A stretch of 64,000 nucleotides of DNA, taken from the NCBI RefSeq assembly GCF_004000255.1, contig NZ_RCIQ01000005.1:1-64000 (forward strand), read 5' to 3'. The DNA comes from Nioella ostreopsis (GTDB lineage: Bacteria > Pseudomonadota > Alphaproteobacteria > Rhodobacterales > Rhodobacteraceae). Below are positions 54,942-62,820 of the stretch, one piece after another (position 1 is the first letter of the stretch; each line of letters starts with the position of its first letter). Position numbers and translations under genes: made by a program. The notes under the pieces were generated by a model. The model was not told where the DNA came from and searched no databases. It saw only the letters and a program-made list of their open reading frames with translations.

Positions 54942-55295
54942 TTACAGCTCGATCCCCGTTCTTTCAGAAATCTGCTTTTTTGTGAATCCAACAGCCAACG
55001 CCTTGAGCACTTCAAGAGTGACAGATCCACCTGTCTGCGCGACGGCGTCACTTGTCTTCTTCCAAATGCCCGCATCCCGAACAGCATCGAGATAGTCGTG
55101 TCCAGCATTCGTGAGGCGATAAGTACCGCTAGCTACAGGCGTTACGAATCCTGCATCGCAAAGAATCTTCAGGTGGCCCAAACGTCTTCGATCTTCTGCT
55201 GTCATGCCGTCAGTAGAAGATGCCAAGATCAACCAATCATCTTGTGCTTCAAACTCAAACAGAAGTTGGCGCAACAATTCCTGGTCCCGCTTCAC
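54942..55295 (-). CDS. DUF2513 domain protein
   Basis: A 117-residue protein: KRDQELLRQLLFEFEAQDDW, a winged-helix-like middle (RLGHLKILCDAGFVTPV, YRLTNAGHDYLDAVRDAGIW) and GGSVTLEVLKALAVG, matching DUF2513, often found near phage or mobile genes. The GTG start has GGGGGTG upstream and lies 4 bp after the pheS stop, so it is probably in the pheS operon. Its composition is less GC-rich than its neighbours, suggesting transfer. Confidence 0.78.
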   Translation of the reverse strand: MKRDQELLRQLLFEFEAQDDWLILASSTDGMTAEDRRRLGHLKILCDAGFVTPVASGTYRLTNAGHDYLDAVRDAGIWKKTSDAVAQTGGSVTLEVLKALAVGFTKKQISERTGIEL

Positions 55296-55299
55296 CCAC

Positions 55300-56364
55300 T
55301 CACACCCCCGAATGCACCGCCGGTACGTCGAGCGCGCTGAACCCGTAGTGCCTCAGCCACCGTAGATCGCTATCGAAGAACGCGCGCAGATCCGGGATGC
55401 CGTATTTCAGCATGGCGATCCGGTCGATGCCCATCCCAAACGCAAAGCCCTGCCACTGGTCCGGATCGACCCCGGCGGAGCGCAGCACATGGGGGTGGAC
55501 CATGCCCGACCCCAGCACCTCCAGCCAGTCGTCGCCCTCGCCCACCTTCACGGTGCCGCCTTCCCAGGAACACTGGATGTCGACCTCTGCCGAGGGTTCG
55601 GTGAAGGGGAAGTGGGACGCGCGGAAGCGGGTGCGCACCTTGGCGCCGAAATAGGCCGAGAAGAATTCCTCCAGCACCCATTTCAGGTTCGCCATGGAGA
55701 TGTCCTTGTCGATGGCCAGCCCCTCGACCTGGTGGAACATCGGCGTATGGGTCTGGTCATAATCGGCGCGGTAGACGCGGCCCGGCGCGATCACGCGGCA
55801 GGGGGTGCCGTGCTGTTCCATGTAGCGGATCTGCACCGGCGAGGTGTGGGTGCGCAGCACGTGGGGCGGGCGATTGTCGCCCTCCTTGCGGTGCGTATAG
55901 AACGTGTCCATCTCGGCCCGGGCGGGGTGATGACCGGGGATGTTCAGCGCGTCGAAATTGTACCAGTCGGTTTCGATCTGCGGGCCTTCCGCGACGGCGA
56001 AGCCCATATCGGCGAAGATCGCGGTGACCTCTTCGGTGACCTGGCTGACCGGGTGGATGGTGCCCTGACGGCGGTGGCGGGCGGGCAGCGTCACGTCGAG
56101 CCATTCGCCGCGCAGCCGTTCTTCCAGCGCGGCATCGCCAAGTGCGGCCTTGCGCGCGGCCAATGCCGAATTGACCTCGTTCTTGAGCGCATTGAGCGCC
56201 GGGCCCGCGACCTGGCGCTGCTCGGGCGTCATCTTGCCCAACTCGCGCATCTGCAGGCTGATCTCGCCCTTCTTGCCAAGGGCCTGCACGCGCAGATCCT
56301 CAAGACCGGCCTCATCGGCCACGTCAGCGATGGCTTTCAGGTATTTTTCGCGCAGATCGTCCAT
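55300..56364 (-). CDS. pheS: phenylalanine-tRNA ligase alpha subunit
   Basis: A 354-residue catalytic subunit. An N-terminal coiled coil (about 1-90) precedes class II motifs: [19 protein letters not shown] (motif 1 region), [12 protein letters not shown] with [19 protein letters not shown] (motif 2) and [18 protein letters not shown] (motif 3). The start at 56364 is the family start. The ribosomal genes rpmI/rplT often found upstream are not present here. Confidence 0.97.
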   Translation of the reverse strand: MDDLREKYLKAIADVADEAGLEDLRVQALGKKGEISLQMRELGKMTPEQRQVAGPALNALKNEVNSALAARKAALGDAALEERLRGEWLDVTLPARHRRQGTIHPVSQVTEEVTAIFADMGFAVAEGPQIETDWYNFDALNIPGHHPARAEMDTFYTHRKEGDNRPPHVLRTHTSPVQIRYMEQHGTPCRVIAPGRVYRADYDQTHTPMFHQVEGLAIDKDISMANLKWVLEEFFSAYFGAKVRTRFRASHFPFTEPSAEVDIQCSWEGGTVKVGEGDDWLEVLGSGMVHPHVLRSAGVDPDQWQGFAFGMGIDRIAMLKYGIPDLRAFFDSDLRWLRHYGFSALDVPAVHSGV

Positions 56365-56436
56365 GGGCTTGCCTCTTGTCGTGTTGGCAAGACTGCTAGC
56401 CAGCGCAGGCCCGGAATGCAAGCGGCGAGCTTTGGA

Positions 56437-56634
56437 TCAGTCCGACGAGATGGCCCAGGTGGTGGAGCTGAACAGCAACAGGAATATGGGCAGATCATAG
56501 CTCACGGTCGGGGTCGCGCAGTTGCCGTACTCGTCCCGGTCGTAGCAGTCACAGCCTGTCAGCAGCAGGGCGGCCGCGGCCACGGCGATAAGCGCGATGC
56601 GCCGACGGGGCGCGGTGTCAGAATTGGAAGGCAT
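56437..56634 (-). CDS. small lipoprotein
   Basis: A 65-residue lipoprotein: basic N-terminus, hydrophobic stretch and lipobox LLTGC (Cys28), then a short Cys-rich part (CDCYDRDEYGNC) and a hydrophobic tail PIFLLLFSSTTW. Its start overlaps the stop of the outer-membrane protein gene by 17 bp, so the two are co-translated. Function unknown. Confidence 0.72.
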   Translation of the reverse strand: MPSNSDTAPRRRIALIAVAAAALLLTGCDCYDRDEYGNCATPTVSYDLPIFLLLFSSTTWAISSD

Positions 56635-57646
56635 AGCCGATCGCTCCTGTCAGGCTGTCGCCGGAAAAGGCGGGGTTGTTGGCGCTGACGTCGTGGTAGG
56701 TGACGGTCGCGGTGATGCTGCCGGTGTCGCTCAGGCGGTAGATCAGCCGGCCGGTGAGTGTGGTGATGGTCTGGTCCGTGCGCCCGCCCGCCACCAGATC
56801 GGTGAAGCCCATGCCGGTGTCGCGGTCGGATATGCTGGCATCGAGCGCCCCAAAGAGGTTTGCCGCCAGCGGGCCACTGATCCCGGCGCTGAGGCGGAGC
56901 CCGTCATAGGACCAGTCCGAGCCATTGGCATCGTTGTGTTCCAGCGCGATCCCTGCGCGGAAGGCCACCCCGCCGGGTGCGGTCTGGTAGACAAGGCCGA
57001 GCCCCGCCTCGGTGTAGTCGGCATCGCGGTCGCGGGTGGGCTGAGGGAAGACGACACTGAAATCATTGTTCTGATAGAGCAGGTGCCCGTCCACACGCAG
57101 CTGAGGTGACGCCTGATAGCGTGCATCCAGACGCAGTTGGTGGCTGGTCAGCCCAAGAGCCTCGACATCGGCATCGCTTTCATGGCGGAAGGTGTAGCTT
57201 GGCAGGATCTCCAGCCGGCCACCGGCCCCGCCGGGGCGGATACGGGCAAAGACCGTGGCCGAGACCGCCGCGTTGGAATAGGCGCTCGGGTCGTCCGTAC
57301 CGGGGGGCATTCCAGCGGGCTGCTCACCGAAATAACGAGTTGCGCTGAGCCCGCCGATCACCCCGAACGACAGCGTGCCGCTGCCGGGCCACTCGTAGGC
57401 CGCACCGATGCTCAGGGTGGCGAAAGAGGCGGCCTGTTCGCCGCCCGGGGGAAAGAACAGGGACTGATCGGCCACGAAGAGCACGTTGTCGTTGAAACCA
57501 TAGCTCAGGCTTGCCTGCCCCACGAGTTGCCCCATCGGCAAAGCGTCGGGCGGCGCGACGGTGGGAACCGTTTCGTTCGCCGAAGCCATACCGGCACAGC
57601 AGAGCGCGCACCCCAGCGCAGCCGCCGGGAAAGATGATCTTATCAT
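56618..57646 (-). CDS. outer membrane beta-barrel protein
   Basis: A 342-residue exported protein. Signal peptide (FPAAALGCALCCAGMASA) then alternating amphipathic strands to the C-terminal Phe (ITATVTYHDVSANNPAFSG, SLTGAIGYAFQF), the hallmark of an outer-membrane barrel. Segments such as LSYGFNDNVLFVADQSLFF and LRLDARYQASPQLRVDGHLLYQ in two pieces look like barrel strands. The start at 57646 opens a good signal peptide. It is divergent from a LuxR-type regulator. Confidence 0.82.
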   Translation of the reverse strand: MIRSSFPAAALGCALCCAGMASANETVPTVAPPDALPMGQLVGQASLSYGFNDNVLFVADQSLFFPPGGEQAASFATLSIGAAYEWPGSGTLSFGVIGGLSATRYFGEQPAGMPPGTDDPSAYSNAAVSATVFARIRPGGAGGRLEILPSYTFRHESDADVEALGLTSHQLRLDARYQASPQLRVDGHLLYQNNDFSVVFPQPTRDRDADYTEAGLGLVYQTAPGGVAFRAGIALEHNDANGSDWSYDGLRLSAGISGPLAANLFGALDASISDRDTGMGFTDLVAGGRTDQTITTLTGRLIYRLSDTGSITATVTYHDVSANNPAFSGDSLTGAIGYAFQF

Positions 57647-57836
57647 GGTTCTGTCCCCCAACACGGGATTCGCCCCGCGCCATCGTTTCTTGCAGACGAC
57701 CCGAGAGTATCGCGCGACGGCAGGCGTCTCTATGGGCCGAAAGGGGGGGAAAAACACGGTCACGCACCTGCAACATTGCCTTTTCACGCGAACTGCGCTT
57801 GGCTTGGTGACCTATTGGGTTTGGGTGGGGCAAGCC

Positions 57837-58718
57837 ATGGATGTCACGCTGCGCAACCTGCGCGAGGGGTACCGGTTGCTGGACGCCTGCCTGCGGTTTG
57901 GCGGCGATCCGACCGGCTGGCGGCAGAGCCTGGCCGAAGGGCTGCGCGACCTTTTCGGCGGGATCAATGCCCATTGCGGCGAATATGCGTACATCCACGA
58001 TCCGGTGCGGGCGGGGGTGCTGGATTTCGTCGCCACGGATTGGCCGACACCTGAACAGGCGCGCAGTTTTGCCCGATACCAGGTCTCTGGAAAACACGTC
58101 CATGATCCGTTGTTCGCGGCAATCCGGGCACGGCGGAAGCAGTTTCTGGTAACCTCGATCACTGATCTCATGCCGCCCGAGGAGTATTTCCGCGGGGCCT
58201 TCTATCGCGACAACATGGCCGACGCCGGGATCGGGGACTTCCTGATCGCCATTGCTCCGATCTGCGGAGGAAAAGGTCCCCCGCGCTCGGTCATGCATGT
58301 CTGCGTCCGCGGGCGCGAGGACCCGTTTTTCACGCCAGAGGACCGGAAACTGATGCGACTGCTGACACTCGGCCTGGCACCGCTCGTCGGTACACGGCTG
58401 GCGGACAGCCAGTCGCCGGTACACGGCCTGACAACGCGCCAGCGCGAAGCTCTGGCACATCTGCTGACCGGCGCGGGGATGGCCGAGGCGGCGCGGGCCA
58501 TGGGGGTCAGCCAGGGCACGTTCAAGAAATACGCCGCCGCTCTTTATGCCCTCTTCGGAACACGGGGGCGGGCCGAACTACAGGCCCGCTTCGCCAATTC
58601 CGATGGCATCCGGCTGGCTGGCGTGGCGGCCAACCCGATCCGGGGCCGCATTCGCCGCGCGAGGCCGCCAATGGCGCAACCCTGGGACTCGCCCGATCAC
58701 CTGCTGCGCGGGGAATGA
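57837..58718 (+). CDS. LuxR family transcriptional regulator
   Basis: A 293-residue regulator. An N-terminal sensor-like region (residues about 10-190, e.g. HDPLFAAIRARRKQFLVTSI, reminiscent of autoinducer-binding folds) is followed by a LuxR-type helix-turn-helix (GLTTRQREALAHLLTGAGM, AEAARAMGVSQGTFKKYAAALYALFG in two pieces) near 196-240. The start at 57837 is favoured by GGGTGGGG upstream; longer frames run back through the promoter. It is divergent from the outer-membrane protein gene, its likely target. Confidence 0.82.
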   Translation: MDVTLRNLREGYRLLDACLRFGGDPTGWRQSLAEGLRDLFGGINAHCGEYAYIHDPVRAGVLDFVATDWPTPEQARSFARYQVSGKHVHDPLFAAIRARRKQFLVTSITDLMPPEEYFRGAFYRDNMADAGIGDFLIAIAPICGGKGPPRSVMHVCVRGREDPFFTPEDRKLMRLLTLGLAPLVGTRLADSQSPVHGLTTRQREALAHLLTGAGMAEAARAMGVSQGTFKKYAAALYALFGTRGRAELQARFANSDGIRLAGVAANPIRGRIRRARPPMAQPWDSPDHLLRGE

Positions 58719-58721
58719 CAC

Positions 58722-60008
58722 CTAGGGCAGATCGTTTTCCGACTCGTCCCCGGCAGGGGCTGTAAGCAGCTCGGCCTCATCCTCGCCTTCCTGGAGCGCG
58801 GCGGTTTCTGGGGTGGCGATGCGGGCGGGCATGCTGGCGTGAAAATCGCCCTTGTCGGCCTCGGCCACGGCGGCGCGGCGGCTGATCCGCCAGATCGTGA
58901 AGACGATCATTACCACATGCGCGGCGATTGTGGTCATGAACAGGCCGCGCGGGCCGAACGGGTCCATGATCTGGCCCGCGATCAGCGGCCCGACGATGGC
59001 GCCGATGCCATAGACCATCAAAAGCCCGCCCGAGACCTGGATGGAGGTGCCCGGCGGCGCGTGGTCATTGGCATGAGCCACGATGATCGGATACATCGCG
59101 AAGATGGCCGCGCCAAAGACGCTGGCCAGCACAAGGTTCAGGATCTGGCCCTCGGGTTGCAGCGCCGTGAAGGTGACGTCAGCGGCCAGCGCCAGCATCG
59201 CGGTCACCACCAGCACCTTGCGCCGGTCCATCCGGTCCGAGAAGATCCCGAAGGGGATCTGCGCCACCGCCCCCGCCAGGATGGGCAGGCTGGCAAAAAG
59301 CGCAATCGACGACAGGTCCAGCCCCACCCTATCGGCATAGACGGCGGACAATGTGCCAAAGGCGCTGTTGGAGATCCCCACGAGGAACACCGCCACCACC
59401 GCGACGGGCGAGTTGTTCCACAGCACCCGCAGATCAAGCCGGACCGTGGTCAGCGGCACCGGGCTTTGCGTGGTGGAGATCGCCGTGGGGATCAGCGCGA
59501 GGCTGTAGACCATCGCGCCAAGCGCGAAGAACAGAAAGCCGCTGGCGTCGCCAAGCGCAATGACCATCTGGCCTGCGGTGCTGGCGGCGAGATTGACCAT
59601 GGAATAGATCGCGAAGATGCGGCCACGGGTCGAGGGTTCGGCCCGGTCGTTGAGCCAGCTTTCCACGATCATCGCCGCCCCGGCGAAGCTGAACCCCGAC
59701 ACCGCGCGGGTCGGGATCCAGGCCCAGGCCTCGACCACCAGCGCCTGGCTGAGAATCGCGACCGACGCGCAGGCGCACATGACGCCGAAGGTGCGGATAT
59801 GGCCGACCGAGGCCACCAGCCTCGGGATGTAGAGACAGCCAAGCACATAGCCTATGGCCCAACCGGTGCCGAGAAAGCCAAGCGCGGCGGCCGAGAAGCC
59901 TTCCTCGGACCCGCGCACGGGCAGGATCAGGCTGTTGATGCCGCCTGCGAACAGCAGCAGGGCTGAGCCGAGAAGAAGGGCACTGATGGGAACGAGCTGA
60001 CGATACAT
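58722..60008 (-). CDS. MFS transporter
   Basis: A 428-residue inner-membrane permease with about 12 hydrophobic segments, e.g. LLLGSALLLFAGGINSLILPV and GFLGTGWAIGYVLGCLYIPRL, and the MFS loop FGIFSDRMDRRKVLVVTAM. It resembles the YcaD-type group of uncertain substrate. A C-terminal acidic tail of about 45 residues is cytoplasmic. It is convergent with the LuxR gene, 3 bp apart. Confidence 0.92.
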   Translation of the reverse strand: MYRQLVPISALLLGSALLLFAGGINSLILPVRGSEEGFSAAALGFLGTGWAIGYVLGCLYIPRLVASVGHIRTFGVMCACASVAILSQALVVEAWAWIPTRAVSGFSFAGAAMIVESWLNDRAEPSTRGRIFAIYSMVNLAASTAGQMVIALGDASGFLFFALGAMVYSLALIPTAISTTQSPVPLTTVRLDLRVLWNNSPVAVVAVFLVGISNSAFGTLSAVYADRVGLDLSSIALFASLPILAGAVAQIPFGIFSDRMDRRKVLVVTAMLALAADVTFTALQPEGQILNLVLASVFGAAIFAMYPIIVAHANDHAPPGTSIQVSGGLLMVYGIGAIVGPLIAGQIMDPFGPRGLFMTTIAAHVVMIVFTIWRISRRAAVAEADKGDFHASMPARIATPETAALQEGEDEAELLTAPAGDESENDLP

Positions 60009-60535
60009 GGAGTCAGACTAGGGCCATTCGGGATTGGGGGAAAGACCGGGACCATGAGCGGCATGACGGGGGTGACGCCAGGCATTTCCGATGGACAGCC
60101 GCTCACCGTGTCCGTGGATCGCGGCTGTCCACTTGGATGGATTGAGGGATTCCTTGCGTGAAACCAGTACGATAGCCGAAAGACAGAAGCGGTTGCCCCC
60201 CGACGAGGGACAAGACCATGTCCTGTTGAAGCGATAGCGCGGCGGTCAAGCGCCGGAGATGTTTGTTGATCGGATGTGAACCGGCGATGATCTCGACACC
60301 ACCGCCGACCGGCAGGGCTGCGCGCATGCGAATGGCAATTACGGCAAGCGGAACGATGACTTGGAGGCGGTTCGCAAACCGGTTGACGCCCTGGGCCATG
60401 GCGCGCGCGATTTGGCGAAGGCGCTGGAAATGCCCGAGACCGGGCTGCATCATCGACTATCCGGGCGAGCAGGGGAATCGGGGAATTCGGGGCTTTGACG
60501 AAACGGTCTTAAATCAATCAGCGGTGTTGATTTAA
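60009..60535. other. intergenic region between MFS gene and tRNA-Leu
   Basis: Contains one doubtful small open frame (60103-60453, minus) and a perfect 11-bp inverted repeat, TGGACAGCCGC (60092-60102) and GCGGCTGTCCA (60121-60131). The minus-strand frame overlaps the inverted repeat. Nothing else is supported. Confidence 0.55.
60103..60453 (-). CDS. doubtful small protein next to tRNA-Leu
   Basis: A 116-residue open frame. The C-terminal part (EIIAGSHPINKHLRRLTAAL, QQDMVLSLVGGQPLL) has coding-like composition, but there is no ribosome site at the ATG and I recognise no family. It may be a remnant of a gene. Confidence 0.25.
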   Translation of the reverse strand: MMQPGLGHFQRLRQIARAMAQGVNRFANRLQVIVPLAVIAIRMRAALPVGGGVEIIAGSHPINKHLRRLTAALSLQQDMVLSLVGGQPLLSFGYRTGFTQGIPQSIQVDSRDPRTR

Positions 60536-60622
<87 letters not shown>

Positions 60623-60801
60623 AGGTGTCGTGACGGGGCAGATATCGCCACTGTCGGGGACTGTCAACGGGCCTCGATGCAAAAAAATGATTTCTTCCCG
60701 GGCGGGCGGTTCTGCCGCCCCTTGCCGGGACGATTTGCGCCTTGTCCTGCAAGGTTTGCGCGCGTATCACGGGCGCTAACTCGAGACCGGAGGGACTAGG
60801 C

Positions 60802-61788
60802 ATGTCGAAACTCGTGACCATCTTTGGCGGGTCTGGATTCGTGGGCCGCTACATCGCGCGCCGCATGGCCAAGGAAGGCTGGCGCGTGCGCGTTGCTGTG
60901 CGCCGCCCGAACGAAGCGATTTTCGTGCGCCCCTATGGTGCCGTCGGCCAGGTCGAACCGATCCTTGCCAATATCCGCGACGATGCATCCGTCGCCGCCG
61001 CGATTGCAGGGGCCGATGCTGTGGTGAACTGCGTGGGTGTTCTGACCGAACGCGGCAAGAACGGGTTCGAGGCCGTCCAGACCGAGGGTGCCGCGCGGAT
61101 TGCGCGGTTGGCGGCTGAGGCCGGTGTTGGCCAGCTGGTGCACCTGTCAGCGATTGGCGCGAACGCCGAGTCCGACAGCGACTATGCCCGCAGCAAGGCC
61201 GAGGGAGAGGCCGCCGTGCAGGCGCATTTCCCCGGTGCCGTGATCCTGCGCCCCTCCGTGATCTTCGGAACCGAGGACGAGTTCTTCAACCGCTTCGCCA
61301 AGATGACCAAGCTCGGGCCTGTTCTGCCGCTGGTCGGTGGCAATTCGCGGTTCCAGCCGGTCTATGTCGATGACGTGGCGAAGGCGGCTGTGGCCGGGGT
61401 GCTGGGTCAGGCCGAGGCCGGGATCTACGAACTTGGTGGTCCCGATGTGGAAACCCTGCATGACCTGATGGTCAAGATGCTGGGTGTGATCCGCCGCCGC
61501 CGCCTGATCGTGAATCTGCCCTTCTGGGTCGGCTCGGTCATGGCCTTTGGCTTTGGCGCCATGCAGGCGCTGACCGTGGGGCTGATCCATAACGGTGTTC
61601 TGACCCGCGATCAGGTGCGCCAGCTGCGCCGGGATAACGTGGTGTCTGACGGGGCCAAGGGCTTTGCCGATCTGGGGATAGACCCCACGGATATGGACGC
61701 GGTTCTGGCCGAATACCTGTGGGTCTATCGCCCCGGTGGCCAGTATTCCGCCCTTCAGGACAGCGCCCGCAACCTGCGCAACACCTAA
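60802..61788 (+). CDS. NDUFA9-like NAD(P)-binding protein
   Basis: A 328-residue atypical short-chain dehydrogenase resembling the complex I subunit NDUFA9 family. The cofactor motif is VTIFGGSGFVGRYIA (residues 4-18). LVHLSAIGANAESDSDYARSKAEGE carries the YxxxK pair. It probably has a structural or assembly role in complex I or quinone metabolism; this is inferred from the family. GGAGGG precedes the start. It overlaps uppP by 4 bp at the 3-prime ends. Confidence 0.9.
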   Translation: MSKLVTIFGGSGFVGRYIARRMAKEGWRVRVAVRRPNEAIFVRPYGAVGQVEPILANIRDDASVAAAIAGADAVVNCVGVLTERGKNGFEAVQTEGAARIARLAAEAGVGQLVHLSAIGANAESDSDYARSKAEGEAAVQAHFPGAVILRPSVIFGTEDEFFNRFAKMTKLGPVLPLVGGNSRFQPVYVDDVAKAAVAGVLGQAEAGIYELGGPDVETLHDLMVKMLGVIRRRRLIVNLPFWVGSVMAFGFGAMQALTVGLIHNGVLTRDQVRQLRRDNVVSDGAKGFADLGIDPTDMDAVLAEYLWVYRPGGQYSALQDSARNLRNT

Positions 61789-62588
61789 GTGTAGGCGATC
61801 ACCAGCAGGATCACCCCAAGGATCACCCTATAGATCACATATGGGGTGAAACTGACGCTGCGCAGCAGCCGCATCATGAAGGTCAGCGCCGCGAGGGCTG
61901 CGACGAAGGCCATGGCGGCGGCGATGGCGCCGTTCCTTGCGGCCTCTGCGTCTGCCGTGGCAATGACCTCCGCCCCGAGCAGCACGCCAGAGGCCAGGAT
62001 CGTCGGGATCGACATCAGCATCGACAGACGGGCCGCGTCGTGGCGTTCAAAGCCCAGATACCGTGCCGCGGTGATAGTGATGCCCGACCGGGAGGTGCCG
62101 GGGATCAGCGCGATCGCCTGCCACAGCCCCATGATCAGCGCGTGCTTCAGGTTCCAATCCCGCGCTTCAAGCGTCTCAGCGCCGTTCTGATCTGCCCAAT
62201 AGAGCACAATGCCAAAGATCAGCATGGTCCAGCCGATCACGGTCATCGACCGCAGCGAGTCGTCCAGTCCGGTCAGTTTCAGCGCCAGCCCGAAGAGGAT
62301 GACCGGGATCGTCGCGAGGATCAGGCCGAGGGCCAGACGAGACTCTGCGCTGCCGTTGCGACCCGTTACCAGATGACCTGTTCCGATGATGGCTGCCCGC
62401 ACATCGCGCCAGAAATAGAGCACCACAGCGCCGAGTGTTCCGACGTGAACGGCGACGTCGATCACCTGTCCCTGATCGGCCATGCCGGTGAGTTGAGGCA
62501 GGAGAATCAGGTGCCCGGAAGAGGAGATCGGCAGGAACTCGGTCAGTCCCTGGATCACGGCAACGATAAATAAATGGAAGAGTGTCAT
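61785..62588 (-). CDS. uppP: undecaprenyl-diphosphate phosphatase
   Basis: A 267-residue inner-membrane phosphatase that recycles the lipid carrier of cell-wall synthesis (BacA family). The two signature motifs are LTEFLPISSSGHL (residues about 15-27) and PGTSRSGITI with its catalytic Arg and Ser near 162-171. About eight hydrophobic segments are present. Confidence 0.96.
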   Translation of the reverse strand: MTLFHLFIVAVIQGLTEFLPISSSGHLILLPQLTGMADQGQVIDVAVHVGTLGAVVLYFWRDVRAAIIGTGHLVTGRNGSAESRLALGLILATIPVILFGLALKLTGLDDSLRSMTVIGWTMLIFGIVLYWADQNGAETLEARDWNLKHALIMGLWQAIALIPGTSRSGITITAARYLGFERHDAARLSMLMSIPTILASGVLLGAEVIATADAEAARNGAIAAAMAFVAALAALTFMMRLLRSVSFTPYVIYRVILGVILLVIAYT

Positions 62589-62820
62589 AGTCGGGGTCCA
62601 TCAACCTGCGGATTGGAGATCGTGTAAGAGTTTGAAAATAAGGCAGATACTGAATTATGAGTCAGCAAGTATGACATATTTGCGTGATGCAATGCTTGCA
62701 GGTGGCCGCGCACGGCGCTTTTTTCTGGATAATAGGTCAGCATTGCTGTCTTTTCATGTCCTGAGAGCAGAGTTATAGGGACTTTCCTAGCTGATCCCAA
62801 AGGAACCGGAAAGGCACGCC
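62589..62820. promoter_or_regulatory. A/T-richer promoter region upstream of gltD
   Basis: 232 bp between divergent uppP and gltD starts, noticeably less GC-rich than the rest. It holds GATGCAATGCTTGCAGG and a GCGCTTTTTTCTGGATAATAG stretch, with AAAGGAACCGG before gltD. Promoters for both genes should lie here; no exact boxes are assigned. Confidence 0.45.

Noticed and set aside
54421-55095. 224-codon plus-strand frame across the repeat region
   Set aside because: Arg/Pro/Gly-rich, crosses palindromes and tandem repeats and overlaps the DUF2513 gene; no start signal.
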